A stretch of DNA of 64,000 bases, taken from NCBI GenBank assembly GCA_963804045.1, contig CAWDOR010000030.1:50726-114725 (forward strand). Reading direction: 5' to 3'. The notes under the pieces are model-generated. The model had not been told where the DNA came from, did no database searches, and saw only the letters and a program-made list of their open reading frames with translations. Origin of the DNA: Rhodoblastus sp963804045 (GTDB lineage: Bacteria > Pseudomonadota > Alphaproteobacteria > Rhizobiales > Beijerinckiaceae). The position numbers were made by a program, and so were the translations under genes. Numbering within the stretch: the first letter of the stretch is position 1; each line of letters starts with the position of its first letter. Positions 44,106 to 52,700 of the stretch are shown piece by piece.

Positions 44106-46406
44106 TCAACGCAATTGAATGATCGAGCCGCCGCCGCCGCTCAGGCGGACCGGCGGTTCGGCGGAGGCCAGGGCGGAGCGCGACAGGTCCAGGGCGGCGC
44201 GCCGGCCGGAGGTGGATTTCATCAGCACTTCGATGGAATTCAGCCCGTCGGAGGCCTTGTGCGTCAACTGGTCGCGCGACCGGGCCTCGCCGCCGCCATC
44301 GCCGACCAGCGGCCCCTGCTGGGCGACCAATGTCGCTCCAGGGAAGGGTTTGAGATCGACGCCGCTATGGGCGTATTGCATGATCTCATGCCAGGTCGCC
44401 GCCGGCAGCGTGCCGCCGGTCATATTGTTCATCGACTGGTCGTCGTCATTGCCATACCAGACCGCGCCGACGAAATTTCCGGAAAAGCCGCAGAACCAGG
44501 CGTCCTTATATTCGTTGGTGGTGCCGGTCTTGCCGGCGACGGTGACGCCGTCGAGCTTGGCGCGGCGCGCCGTGCCCTGCTCGACCACCTGGGTCATCAT
44601 GAAATCGAGCATCTCGATGAAGCGCGGTTCGATCACCTGCTGCGGCTGCTCGCCGTCGCGGTCGTGGCTGTAGATCAGATCGCCGCGACTGTTGAAAATC
44701 TCCATGGCGGCATAGGGTTTGATCCGCTTGCCGCCATTGGCGAAGGCCGAATAGGCGGTGGCCTGGTCGAGGACGCTGACGTCGTCGGCGCCCAGCGGCA
44801 ACGACTGGGTGTCGGGCAGCGGCGCGGTGACGCCGAGGCGATGAGCTGTGGCGATGATCGCCGCGCGGCCTTTTTTCCAGTTGCCGTCGCCAATGGCCTG
44901 AGTCAGTTGCACGGCCACGGTATTGAGGGAATGGGCGAGCGCGTTCCACATCGGCATGGCGCCGGCGTAGGAGCCGCCGTAATTATGCGGGCACCAATTG
45001 CCGTCGCAAGTGTATCTGTCCACCACGGTGGTCTGCGGCGTGAATTTGCCGGTCATCAGCGCGGTCAGATAGACATAGGGCTTGAACGACGAACCCGGCT
45101 GCCGCCGGGCGTCCACGGCGCGGTTGAACTGGCTGGCGCCGTAATCGCGGCCGCCGACCAAAGCGCGCACGGCGCCGGTCGGCTCGAGGATGACGGAGGC
45201 GCCCTGATGGGCGTTATAGCCGGGACCATTCTCGCGCAGCATGGTGTCGATGGTGGTCTCGACCTTTTTCTGCAGGCCGGAATCCAGCGCCAGGCGCACG
45301 GTGACGACGCGATCGGCGCCGAGCTTGCCGGAATCGGCCAGGCCCTTGATCTCGTTGAAGGCCCAGTCGAGATACCAGTCGGGCGGGTTGGACTCGTCGC
45401 TATGCTCGACGGCCGAAGCGGGATTGGCCTTGGCCTCGGCGATCTGGTTTTCCGTCATGAAACCGGCGGCGACCAGATTGTTGAGCACGTCGTTGGCGCG
45501 CGCGCGCGCCGCGGGCAGATTGACATGGGGGGCGAATTTGGTCGGCGCCTTGAACAGGCCGGCGAGCATGGCCGCTTGGGCCAGCGACACATCCTTGATC
45601 GAGCGGCCGAAATAGAATTGCGACGCCGCCTGAATGCCGAACACGCCCCCGCCCATATAGGCGCGGTCGAGATAGAGCCGCAAAATCTGCCGCTTGGTCA
45701 GCCGGCTCTCCAGCCAGAACGAGAGGAAGGCCTCGTTGATTTTTCGCGTGACGGTGCGCTCGTTCGACAGGAACAGGTTTTTCGCCAATTGCTGGGTCAG
45801 GGTCGAGCCGCCCTGCACCACGCCCGAGGAGCGGGCGTTGACGGTCAAGGCGCGCCCGAGGCCGATGGGATCGACGCCCCAATGATCGAAGAAGCGCCGG
45901 TCCTCGGTGGCCAGCACCGCCTGGAGCACATAATCTGGATATTGGTCGAGCGGCACGGCGTCGTCATGGAGAATGCCGCGCTTGCCGACCTCCACGCCGT
46001 AACGGTCGAGGAAGGTCACGGCCAGGTCGGATTTTTTCAGCCAGTCCTCGGAAGCCGTGAGGCGGAAGGCGGGCTGCGCCAGCGTCACCATCAGCAGGCC
46101 GCCGAAGACTCCGAGCGTCAAAGCTTCGCAGGCGATCTCCACGCCGACGCGGGTCAGCCCGCGCACATGAAAATTCTCCATGAAGCCGGAAAACTCGCGC
46201 CACCATTCGGCGCTGTCGGCGCCGGCGTCGTAGAGCAGGGAATCGACCCAGGAATCCACGGCCAGCAGCGCGTGGCGCAGCCGACGAAGCCAGGGGGCGT
46301 TTTCCCAATCGAAGCGCAATTTCAAATCCTTCCGCGAGTCCGCCCGCGATGGACCCGGTTTTAACACTTTTTTAACCGGCTTGACGAGGGTCCCGCTTCG
46401 GCGCAT
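44106..46406 (-). CDS. Bifunctional penicillin-binding protein 1A (glycosyltransferase/transpeptidase)
   Basis: This 766-residue protein has an N-terminal cytoplasmic segment and membrane helix (about residues 80-100). The GT51 domain shows ATEDRRFFDHWGVDP and GGSTLTQQLAKNLFLS. The transpeptidase has SSFK (GSSFKPYVYL), SLN (HSLNTVAVQ) and KTG (AGKTGTTNEYKD). It polymerises and crosslinks peptidoglycan. ATG 46406 begins MRRSGTLVKPVKKVLKPG; longer starts lack family support. Divergent from ycgN with a 17-bp palindrome between. The C-terminal 60 residues are low-complexity. Confidence 0.92.
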   Translation of the reverse strand: MRRSGTLVKPVKKVLKPGPSRADSRKDLKLRFDWENAPWLRRLRHALLAVDSWVDSLLYDAGADSAEWWREFSGFMENFHVRGLTRVGVEIACEALTLGVFGGLLMVTLAQPAFRLTASEDWLKKSDLAVTFLDRYGVEVGKRGILHDDAVPLDQYPDYVLQAVLATEDRRFFDHWGVDPIGLGRALTVNARSSGVVQGGSTLTQQLAKNLFLSNERTVTRKINEAFLSFWLESRLTKRQILRLYLDRAYMGGGVFGIQAASQFYFGRSIKDVSLAQAAMLAGLFKAPTKFAPHVNLPAARARANDVLNNLVAAGFMTENQIAEAKANPASAVEHSDESNPPDWYLDWAFNEIKGLADSGKLGADRVVTVRLALDSGLQKKVETTIDTMLRENGPGYNAHQGASVILEPTGAVRALVGGRDYGASQFNRAVDARRQPGSSFKPYVYLTALMTGKFTPQTTVVDRYTCDGNWCPHNYGGSYAGAMPMWNALAHSLNTVAVQLTQAIGDGNWKKGRAAIIATAHRLGVTAPLPDTQSLPLGADDVSVLDQATAYSAFANGGKRIKPYAAMEIFNSRGDLIYSHDRDGEQPQQVIEPRFIEMLDFMMTQVVEQGTARRAKLDGVTVAGKTGTTNEYKDAWFCGFSGNFVGAVWYGNDDDQSMNNMTGGTLPAATWHEIMQYAHSGVDLKPFPGATLVAQQGPLVGDGGGEARSRDQLTHKASDGLNSIEVLMKSTSGRRAALDLSRSALASAEPPVRLSGGGGSIIQLR

Positions 46407-46452
46407 CTGCTGATCGCATCGGGTTTGGGCGCAAGGGCGGCGCCAGCGGAGA

Positions 46453-46469
46453 TGCGCCAATTTGGCGCA
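46453..46469. promoter_or_regulatory. 17-bp palindrome between the PBP1A and YcgN-family genes
   Basis: TGCGCCAA-T-TTGGCGCA is a perfect inverted repeat with one central base. It overlaps an ATG at 46452 that could start the ycgN frame, which favours the GTG start at 46482. Likely an operator or a dispersed palindrome. Confidence 0.4.
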
Positions 46470-46481
46470 ATCGGGGGGCGT

Positions 46482-46967
46482 GTGAGGCCGAAAAGCGGGA
46501 AATTCTGGCAAGGCCGGAAGCTGGCGGATTTTTCCAGAAGCGAATGGGAAAGCCTGTGCGACGGCTGCGGGCGCTGCTGTCTGGTCAAATTGGAGGAGGA
46601 GGACAGCGGCGAAATTTTTTTCACCGATGTCGCCTGCCGGCTGTTCGACCCGACCAAGGCGCGCTGCGCCGATTACGGCCATCGTTCGCGCCGGGTGAAG
46701 GATTGCATCCGCCTCGATCCCGAGAGCGCCGCGAGCTTGAGCTGGCTGCCGCCGACCTGCGCCTATCGGCTGATCGCGCGCGGCGAGGACCTGCCGGACT
46801 GGCATCCGCTGGTCAGCGGCCGTCCGGAAAGCGTGGTCGAGGCGGGAGTCTCGGTGCTCGGCCGCGTCTATGCGCTGGAGGATGAACTCTCCATCGACGA
46901 GCAGATCGATCGTGTCGTGAGCTGGCCGGGAAAAGTGCCGAAAGCGGCCAAACCGAAGAAAAAATAG
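46482..46967 (+). CDS. YcgN family (UPF0260) cysteine-rich cluster protein
   Basis: This protein of about 161 residues has the motif ESLCDGCGRCCLVKLEEE near residue 20 and further cysteines (VACRLFDPTKARCADY, VKDCIRLD, PPTCAYRL), as in UPF0260/YkgJ-type CxxCxxCC proteins, which may bind zinc or an FeS cluster. GTG 46482 with a G run upstream gives the family's usual N-terminus (...FW...LSRSEWE-like); ATG 46452 is the alternative. Function of the family is not settled. Ends before a strong terminator with a Lys-rich tail. Confidence 0.82.
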   Translation: MRPKSGKFWQGRKLADFSRSEWESLCDGCGRCCLVKLEEEDSGEIFFTDVACRLFDPTKARCADYGHRSRRVKDCIRLDPESAASLSWLPPTCAYRLIARGEDLPDWHPLVSGRPESVVEAGVSVLGRVYALEDELSIDEQIDRVVSWPGKVPKAAKPKKK

Positions 46968-46979
46968 TTCGATCCAAAC

Positions 46980-47010
46980 AAAAGGCCGGGGCGCTGGCCC
47001 CGGCCTTTTT
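46980..47010. terminator. Bidirectional intrinsic terminator between ycgN and the atp operon
   Basis: GGCCGGGGC (46984-46992) and GCCCCGGCC (46997-47005) form a 9-bp stem with loop GCTG, flanked by AAAA and TTTTT. It works for ycgN on plus and for atpF, which ends at 47035, on minus. Confidence 0.85.
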
Positions 47011-47034
47011 CAATTCGAAAACGCAGACAAAACC

Positions 47035-47511
47035 TCAGTTCATCAGCGCCTTGACGCTGGCGATGCCCTGATCGACGAAGGCGCCTTGATTGGCCGAGCT
47101 TTTCAGCACGGTCTCGGCGGCCTTCACCGCGGAATCGGCGGCGGCGGCGCGGACGTCGGCGATGGCCTGGGCTTCGGCCTGGGCGATCTTGTCATCGGCC
47201 TGCTTCTTGCGGCGGACGATGTAATCCTCCAGACGCGCCTGGGCTTCCTTGGCCAGGGCCTCGGCTTCCGCCTTGGCCTGGGCGACGATGGCGGCGGCCT
47301 GGGCCTCGGCTTCGGCGGTCTTGGCGGCGAAGCTCTGCATCAGCGCCTGGGCCTCGTTGCGCAGGCGCGCCGCTTCGGCCAGTTCTTCCTTGATTTTTTC
47401 GATACGTCCGTCGAGCGCGCCGGCCAGCGTCTTGTGAACGCCGAGATAGCCGAGCAGCGCCAGGAACAGGACAAACCCGAAGGCGACAAAAAATTCAGCG
47501 TCGAATTCCAC
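47035..47511 (-). CDS. atpF: F0F1 ATP synthase subunit b
   Basis: This 158-residue protein has one N-terminal membrane helix (AEFFVAFGFVLFLALLGYLG) followed by a long Ala/Glu/Lys-rich coiled coil (about residues 35-140). It forms the peripheral stalk with b' and links F0 to the delta subunit of F1. It lies 12 nt after the b' gene; last gene of this operon. Confidence 0.93.
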   Translation of the reverse strand: MEFDAEFFVAFGFVLFLALLGYLGVHKTLAGALDGRIEKIKEELAEAARLRNEAQALMQSFAAKTAEAEAQAAAIVAQAKAEAEALAKEAQARLEDYIVRRKKQADDKIAQAEAQAIADVRAAAADSAVKAAETVLKSSANQGAFVDQGIASVKALMN

Positions 47512-47523
47512 TTGCGCCTCCTA

Positions 47524-48066
47524 TCAGGACTTGAGCGCCGCGAGCGCGGCGGAGACGGCGGCCGGATCGGCCGGGGCGCCGGTGATGTGCTGGACGATGG
47601 CGTGCGCGGCGTCGGAGGCGATCGAATCGACATTGGCCATGGCGGAAGCCTTGGTCTGGGCGATCTGGGCCTCGGCGGCGGCGAGCTTGGCGTTGAGATC
47701 GGCTTCCAGCGCCGCGCGGCTGGCGTCGGCCTTGGCCGAGGCTTCGGCGTGAGCGGCCTGGCCCAGGCCCTGCGCCTTGGCCTTGGCTTCGCCGAGGGTC
47801 TTCTCGTGAGCGGCGGCGGCGGCGGAAGCGTCGTCCTGCGCCTTGGCGGCGGTGGCCAGATCGGCTTCGATCTTGGCCTTGCGGTCGCTTAGAATTTTGC
47901 CGACGCGCGGCAATCCGACCTTGGACATCAGCAAATAGAGGACGCCGAAGGTAATGGCCAGCCAGATCAGCTCGCCGGAGAAATTCACCGGGTCGAAGGG
48001 CGGAAAGGCGCCGGTTTCGTGAGCGCCGGGCTGTTCGGTTCCGGCGTGATGCGCTTCATGGTCCAT
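47524..48066 (-). CDS. atpG: F0F1 ATP synthase subunit b' (b2)
   Basis: This 180-residue protein has an acidic/His-rich start (MDHEAHHAGTEQPGAHETG), one membrane helix (LIWLAITFGVLYLLMSKVGL, about residues 33-52) and an Ala-rich coiled coil to the end. The b' subunit pairs with b in the peripheral stalk of alphaproteobacterial and plastid-type enzymes. Located between the c and b genes as usual. Confidence 0.92.
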   Translation of the reverse strand: MDHEAHHAGTEQPGAHETGAFPPFDPVNFSGELIWLAITFGVLYLLMSKVGLPRVGKILSDRKAKIEADLATAAKAQDDASAAAAAHEKTLGEAKAKAQGLGQAAHAEASAKADASRAALEADLNAKLAAAEAQIAQTKASAMANVDSIASDAAHAIVQHITGAPADPAAVSAALAALKS

Positions 48067-48141
48067 CGGTCGATCCTGAATCTATCTATAAGCAGGCGAC
48101 GCCGTCGCGCCCGTAAAAGAACGGGCGCGACGGCGAAAACA

Positions 48142-48372
48142 TCACTTCATCACGAACAGCAGCAGGATCGCGACGAGGAAGGCGAAAATGCCGAGACCTT
48201 CCGCCAGCGCGGCGCCGATGAAGGCGCGGCCGAACTGGCCGTCGGCGGCCGACGGATTGCGCAGCGCGCCGGACAGGAAGTTGCCGAAAATCAGGCCGAC
48301 GCCGATAGCGGCGGCGCCCATGCCGATCGCGGCGAGGCCGGCCCCGATGTATTTGGCTGCAACAGGATCCAT
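48142..48372 (-). CDS. atpE: F0F1 ATP synthase subunit c
   Basis: This protein of about 76 residues forms two hydrophobic helices joined by the polar loop ALRNPSAADGQFG. The proton-carrying carboxylate is the Glu in AALAEGLGIFAF (about residue 58). It forms the rotor ring. Gly-rich first helix (GAGLAAIGMGAAAIGVGL) is typical. Separated from a and b' genes by 57 and 75 nt. Confidence 0.96.
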   Translation of the reverse strand: MDPVAAKYIGAGLAAIGMGAAAIGVGLIFGNFLSGALRNPSAADGQFGRAFIGAALAEGLGIFAFLVAILLLFVMK

Positions 48373-48429
48373 CTTAGAACTCCATTCAAGGTTTTAAAGG
48401 GCGACCATTTGTTGTTGGGGTTTGATTTA

Positions 48430-49194
48430 TCAGTGGCCCGGGTGAATTGCGTCGTTCAGATAGACGCAAGTGAGGATGGCGAAAACATACGCCTGAAGGA
48501 AAGCGACCAGCAGTTCGAAAGCGGTCAGCGCGACGATCATAGCGAGCGACAGGCCCGCGACCGCCCAATAGGCGACGCCGGCGCCGAGCAGCATGACGAC
48601 GAAGCTGCCAAACACTTTCAAGGTGATATGGCCGGCGAGCATGTTGGCGAAAAGACGAACCGAGAGCGTCAGCGGCCTGGAGACGAAGGAGATGATTTCG
48701 ATCGGCACCAGGATGAGCAGCAAGGGCCAGGCCACGCCCGAGGGAACGAACAGGCCGAGGAAATGCGCGCCGTGCTTCCACATGCCATAAACCAGCACCA
48801 GGCCGATGATGAAAATGGCGAAGGCGAAGGTGACGATGATCTGGCTGGTCACGGTGAAGGTGTAGGGGACCAGGCCGATCAGGTTGGCGAAGGTCACGAA
48901 CATGAAGATCGAGAAGACGAAGGGGAAGAAGCGCATGCCCGCGTCGCCGGCGGTCTGCTTCACCGTCGAGGCGACGAATTCATAGGCCATTTCCGCGAGG
49001 GTCTGGATGCGGCCGGGAACCAGATTGCTGCCGGAGGTGCCGAGGATCATCAAGCCCGAGATCAGGGCCACAACGACCACCATGAACAGCGAGGCGTTGG
49101 TGAAGGAGGCGTCGAGCCCGCCGATCTTGAGGGGCGCCAGCACATTGATGTGAAACTGGTGGATCGGATCGATAGCGGGGGCGGCTTCCGACAT
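48430..49194 (-). CDS. atpB: F0F1 ATP synthase subunit a
   Basis: This 254-residue membrane protein has the essential Arg in PLTLSVRLFANMLAGH (about residue 190) and ends LTCVYLNDAIHPGH. It provides the two proton half-channels that face the c ring. Starts MSEAAPAIDPIHQFHIN. 42 nt after atpI. Confidence 0.95.
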   Translation of the reverse strand: MSEAAPAIDPIHQFHINVLAPLKIGGLDASFTNASLFMVVVVALISGLMILGTSGSNLVPGRIQTLAEMAYEFVASTVKQTAGDAGMRFFPFVFSIFMFVTFANLIGLVPYTFTVTSQIIVTFAFAIFIIGLVLVYGMWKHGAHFLGLFVPSGVAWPLLLILVPIEIISFVSRPLTLSVRLFANMLAGHITLKVFGSFVVMLLGAGVAYWAVAGLSLAMIVALTAFELLVAFLQAYVFAILTCVYLNDAIHPGH

Positions 49195-49236
49195 GTTCTG
49201 TCCTTCGAGTGATGCGGGCGGGCCCGCAAAAATTTG

Positions 49237-49587
49237 TTACGGCTCTGTCGAACCGGGTCGCTTCGGCGGCGGCGCCGCGAGGCGATAGACATTCCAGAAC
49301 CCCGCCGCCACACCCAGCCCCATGAGCAGGATGAGCAGGAAAGGCGAGGTGTTGAACCACGCGTCGAGTTGCCAGCCGATCAATCCGCCGACCACCGCCG
49401 CCGAAACGAATTCCGCCAGCACGCGAAAGCCGAGGCTCATCGCCTGCCCGAGGCCCTTGCCGGAAAGGTCCGCCTCGGAGACGCGCTCCGCCTCGGCCTG
49501 ACCGGCCTCGCGTCGCGCCTGAAGGTCGCTCGACAATCTGGCGAGCCGCGCCTTCAATTCCTTGGCGTCATCAGGCCCCTGCTGCAT
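49237..49587 (-). CDS. atpI: ATP synthase accessory protein AtpI
   Basis: This 116-residue protein starts at ATG 49587 (MQQGPDDAKELKARLARLS), with a charged N-terminal half and two hydrophobic helices (SLGFRVLAEFVSAAVVGGLIGW and LLILLMGLGVAAGFWNVYRL). AtpI assists c-ring assembly or Mg2+ supply in related bacteria. First gene of the operon, about 165 nt after the -10 box. Confidence 0.88.
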   Translation of the reverse strand: MQQGPDDAKELKARLARLSSDLQARREAGQAEAERVSEADLSGKGLGQAMSLGFRVLAEFVSAAVVGGLIGWQLDAWFNTSPFLLILLMGLGVAAGFWNVYRLAAPPPKRPGSTEP

Positions 49588-49751
49588 TGCGCTCCCGGTC
49601 GATCGGCACGGATCGTCTGGCAAGGAGTAAGGCGCGCCGACGGCCGCCTGAAACGTAGCAGGTCGCCGAAGCGCCCTCCGATAGGGACGGACTACGGGAT
49701 TCCCAGGACATTGCGATGCCCAGGGCGCCCCGCCCTTCATGAACCGGGCGC

Positions 49752-49780
49752 ACCATATTGACGCGCCTTGACCCTGTCAA
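49752..49780 (-). promoter_or_regulatory. Sigma-70-type promoter of the atp operon
   Basis: Reading toward atpI: TTGACA (49780-49775), a 17-nt spacer and TATGGT (49757-49752). A perfect -35 with optimal spacing supports strong housekeeping expression. The remaining 49588-49968 gap shows no other clear feature besides the leader of the divergent gene. Confidence 0.65.
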
Positions 49781-49968
49781 GATAAAGGCGAAATTGAGTG
49801 GGGAGCGCTAATCACTTGAAAATAAGTAAGAAAAATGAGTTTTTGCCGAGGGCGCCCAAAGGTCTAGCGTGGCGCCTCGCCGCATGGCGGGCTTTCCGCC
49901 AATGCCTGCAAACTGTAAGCTGGCCGAGCGTTGGGCGGGAAGAGTTGGGCAAGGCGGGGGGGCGTGCG

Positions 49969-50547
49969 ATGGGCAGCGAGCGGCTCAAGGCTTTTTCCGA
50001 TGGCGTGCTGGCCATCGTCATCACCATCATGGTTCTGGAGTTGAAACCGCCGCACGGCGAGGATTTGGCCGCTCTGGCGCGATCCTGGCCGTTATTTCTC
50101 GCCTATATCGTCAGTTTCACCTATGTGGCGATTTATTGGAACAACCATCATCACCTTTTCACTCTTGTCGAAAAAGTCGACGGTCGCGTGCTCTGGGCCA
50201 ATATTTTCCTGCTGTTCTGGCTGTCGTTGATGCCTTTCGCCACGGCCTGGGCGGCCGAAACAAAATTCGCGGCGCTGCCCATGGCGGTCTATGGCGGGGA
50301 CCTGTTCGCCTGCGCCGTGGCCTATCTGATTCTGGTGCGGAGCCTGCTTGGCGCCCATGAGGCGCAATCGCCGCTGCATCGGGCGATCGGCGTGGATTTC
50401 AAGGGCAAACTGTCCGTCGCGCTTTATGTGGCGGGCATGGTCGCCGCCTTCTGGCGGCCCTGGCTCGCCGGCGCCTTCTATCTCCTGGTGGCGGCGATCT
50501 GGCTGATTCCCGACCGGCGCATCGTGCGGGTGTTTTCCGAAAGCTAA
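49969..50547 (+). CDS. TMEM175 family potassium channel-like protein (DUF1211)
   Basis: This 192-residue protein has the signature RLKAFSDGVLAIVITIMVLEL at the first helix (RxxxFSD motif), then WPLFLAYIVSFTYVAIYWNNHHHLF and four further hydrophobic helices. Bacterial TMEM175 proteins form tetrameric K+ channels in the inner membrane. ATG 49969 follows a G-rich ribosome-binding region. Its stop overlaps by 4 nt the stop of the convergent NifX-like gene. Confidence 0.85.
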   Translation: MGSERLKAFSDGVLAIVITIMVLELKPPHGEDLAALARSWPLFLAYIVSFTYVAIYWNNHHHLFTLVEKVDGRVLWANIFLLFWLSLMPFATAWAAETKFAALPMAVYGGDLFACAVAYLILVRSLLGAHEAQSPLHRAIGVDFKGKLSVALYVAGMVAAFWRPWLAGAFYLLVAAIWLIPDRRIVRVFSES

Positions 50548-50936
50548 TGCCGCGACAACAGGTCGCGCAGCTTGCACAGGCTGGTGGTGATGTCGAACCT
50601 CTGCTCGGGCAGGGCTTCGCCGGAAATCAGCCTGGCCAGCGCCGCCGTCGGATCGGTCTCGCCGGTCAGCAGCACATCGGCGCCGCGCTTTTTCATATGG
50701 CGGACAAAGCCTTCGCCGGCGCTGCCGGCGACGACGATCTCCACGCCGTCGAGCGGGTGCGGGCCGTCATCCTTGAAATGATGCGGCGTCTGTTCCTTGG
50801 TCAGGGTGATTCGCTGCGGCGCGGGCAGGGGCTTTTCCGGGGCATGGGCGGAGAGATCGTAGAGCAGCCAGTTTCTGGCCTGACCGGCGTGGCCGCTGAC
50901 TTCGCTCCAGTCTTTTGTCGGTATGGCGACTTTCAT
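50544..50936 (-). CDS. NifX/NifB-type (dinitrogenase iron-molybdenum cofactor) domain protein
   Basis: This 130-residue protein begins MKVAIPTKDWSEVSGHAGQARNWLLYD. It has the pattern FDPHPLD-like GPHPLDGVEIVVAGSAGEGFVRHMKKRGADVLLTGE, typical of the PF02579 fold that binds FeS or FeMo-cofactor precursors. No nif genes are nearby, so it may serve other metal-cluster trafficking. Convergent with the TMEM175 gene. Confidence 0.75.
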   Translation of the reverse strand: MKVAIPTKDWSEVSGHAGQARNWLLYDLSAHAPEKPLPAPQRITLTKEQTPHHFKDDGPHPLDGVEIVVAGSAGEGFVRHMKKRGADVLLTGETDPTAALARLISGEALPEQRFDITTSLCKLRDLLSRH

Positions 50937-51102
50937 GGCGCAATGCTCTCGTTTCTGTCGAAAAATTCGGGACCCGGCGCTGCTGCGCCCAATTCAAACC
51001 GACAGGAGGCAGATTTTGCGCCAGCCCAGGACGGCCAAGCGGCGGTCATGACGCGGTGAAAAACCCCGGCCGCCGGCAAATCGGCGGCCGGGGCGCGGCG
51101 TG

Positions 51103-51564
51103 TTACGCGGCCTTGGGCGATTCGACCGGGCGCGGACCGGATTGGCCGATCGGAATCTGGCGCGGGCGCTGGGCCTCGGGGATTTCGCGAACCAGATCGA
51201 CATGGAGCAAGCCGTTTTCCAGCCGGGCGCCGGTGACCAACACGTGATCGGCGAGCTGGAAGCGGCGCTCGAAGGCGCGGGCGGCAATGCCCTGATAGAG
51301 AATTTCAGCCGCCTGGCCCTCGTCGCGGGCCTCTTTCGCGCCCTTGATGGTCAGGGTGTTTTCCCGCGACTCGATGGAGAGTTCGTTTTCGCCGAAGCCG
51401 GCGACGGCCAGCGTCAGCCGGTAGGCGTTTTCGCCGGTGCGTTCGATATTATAGGGCGGGTAGGCGGCGGGCGCCTCGGCGCCGGCGGTCTGGTCGAGCA
51501 GCGAAAACAGCCGGTCGAAGCCAATGGTCGAGCGATAAAGCGGAGAGAGATCGAAACCACGCAT
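51103..51564 (-). CDS. Hsp20 family small heat-shock protein
   Basis: This 153-residue protein starts at ATG 51564 with GGAGG 7 nt upstream. The alpha-crystallin domain spans about residues 35-130: YPPYNIERTGENAYRLTLAVAG, NELSIESRENTLTIKGAK, GIAARAFERRFQLADHVLV and GLLHVDLVREIPE. The IxI-like tail is RQIPIG. It holds unfolding proteins as an ATP-independent chaperone. A sigma-32-type promoter lies 100 nt upstream. Confidence 0.92.
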   Translation of the reverse strand: MRGFDLSPLYRSTIGFDRLFSLLDQTAGAEAPAAYPPYNIERTGENAYRLTLAVAGFGENELSIESRENTLTIKGAKEARDEGQAAEILYQGIAARAFERRFQLADHVLVTGARLENGLLHVDLVREIPEAQRPRQIPIGQSGPRPVESPKAA

Positions 51565-51663
51565 GTCATATCCTCCATTGAGCGACATGGATTGCAGGAA
51601 TACCGGCCAGGCCGGCCTTGCGGCCCGACCGGGGCGCGTCCGTTTTGGCCCGCGCGATATTTG

Positions 51664-51691
51664 AGTTGGGAAGCGGCAATGGCTTTTCAAG
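51664..51691 (-). promoter_or_regulatory. Sigma-32 (RpoH)-type heat-shock promoter of hsp20
   Basis: Reading toward hsp20: CTTGAAA (51691-51685), 14-nt spacer, CCCAACT (51670-51664), matching CTTGAAA-N(11-16)-CCCATnT closely. The leader is about 95 nt and includes a small hairpin (TCCAT/ATGGA arms at 51587-51591 and 51574-51578) that covers part of the ribosome-binding site. Confidence 0.65.
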
Positions 51692-51734
51692 AGCATCGCG
51701 GCGAATATGGTGGCGAAAAGGATTCGCGATTCGC

Positions 51735-52697
51735 ATGGAGCTGATCGACACACCGGAAAACCGCCGCCCGCCCGGCGCCAATGTCGTGGCGTTGCGCGCG
51801 CGCGACGGCGTGACGCTGCGCGCCGCCTATTGGCGTCCCGAGGGAATTGCGCGGGGAACCGTGGCGCTGATCCAGGGCCGGTCGGAATTCATCGAGAAAT
51901 ATTATGAGGTGATCGGCGAACTTTTGGCGCGCGGCTTTTTTGTCGCGGCCTTCGACTGGCGCGGCCAGGGCCTGTCCCAGCGCCAGACCGGCAATCCCTT
52001 CAAGGGCCATTTGCGCCGCTCCACCGATTTTCGCCTCGATCTCGACGCCCTGGTCGAGCAATTGCTGGCGCCGGATGCGCCAAAACCCTGGTTCGCCCTG
52101 GCCCATTCGATGGGCGCCGCGGCGGCGCTCGACCATGCCGCGGCCAAGGGCGCGCCTTTCTCCCGCATCGTCGCCACGGCGCCCATGCTCAAGCTCCACG
52201 GCTTTCCCGGCTCCAACGCCGCCCGGGCCCTGGCCAATGTCTTCACCGCCGCCGGCCTGTCGCGCGCCTTCATTCCCGGCGGCGGCCGCAAAATGCTCAA
52301 TGAGAAGGGGTTCGCCCATAATATTCTCACCGCCGACGCGCGCCGCTTCGAGCGCGTGGCGCGGGTCGTCGCCGCCGGTCCCGGCCTGCGCATCGGCGAT
52401 CCCACCGTCGGCTGGGTGCATAACGCCTATCGATTGATGGACCGCCTCGGCGAGCCGGGCTACGCCGAGCGCATCAAAATTCCCATTCTGATGCTGGCGG
52501 GCGGCGATGACCGGCTGGTGTCCAGCGCGGCGGTGGAAGATCTGGCGCGCCGGCTGAAAAACGCCTCCTGCCTGATTCTGCCCGGCGCCCGTCACGAGAT
52601 CATGATGGAGCGCGACGACGCCCGCGCCCGATTCTGGGCGGCGTTCGACGCTTTTATTCCGGGCGAAAGAGTTTTGCGCGCGGCGGCGGAAGGCTGA
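51735..52697 (+). CDS. Alpha/beta hydrolase (monoacylglycerol lipase / lysophospholipase type)
   Basis: This 320-residue protein has the LQG-like strand GTVALIQGRSEFIEKYYEVIGEL (about residues 40-62), FDWRGQGLS, and the nucleophile elbow ALAHSMGAAAAL (Ser about residue 126). The acid is probably in LAGGDDRLVS and the His in PGARHEIMMERDD. It belongs to the Hydrolase_4 group (PldB-like). Starts at ATG 51735; ends 3 nt before the convergent hisN stop. Confidence 0.83.
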   Translation: MELIDTPENRRPPGANVVALRARDGVTLRAAYWRPEGIARGTVALIQGRSEFIEKYYEVIGELLARGFFVAAFDWRGQGLSQRQTGNPFKGHLRRSTDFRLDLDALVEQLLAPDAPKPWFALAHSMGAAAALDHAAAKGAPFSRIVATAPMLKLHGFPGSNAARALANVFTAAGLSRAFIPGGGRKMLNEKGFAHNILTADARRFERVARVVAAGPGLRIGDPTVGWVHNAYRLMDRLGEPGYAERIKIPILMLAGGDDRLVSSAAVEDLARRLKNASCLILPGARHEIMMERDDARARFWAAFDAFIPGERVLRAAAEG

Positions 52698-52700
52698 GCT

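Noticed and set aside
44115..46364. 749-codon plus-strand frame opposite PBP1A
   Set aside because: PBP1A on the minus strand has all catalytic motifs; the opposite frame has none.
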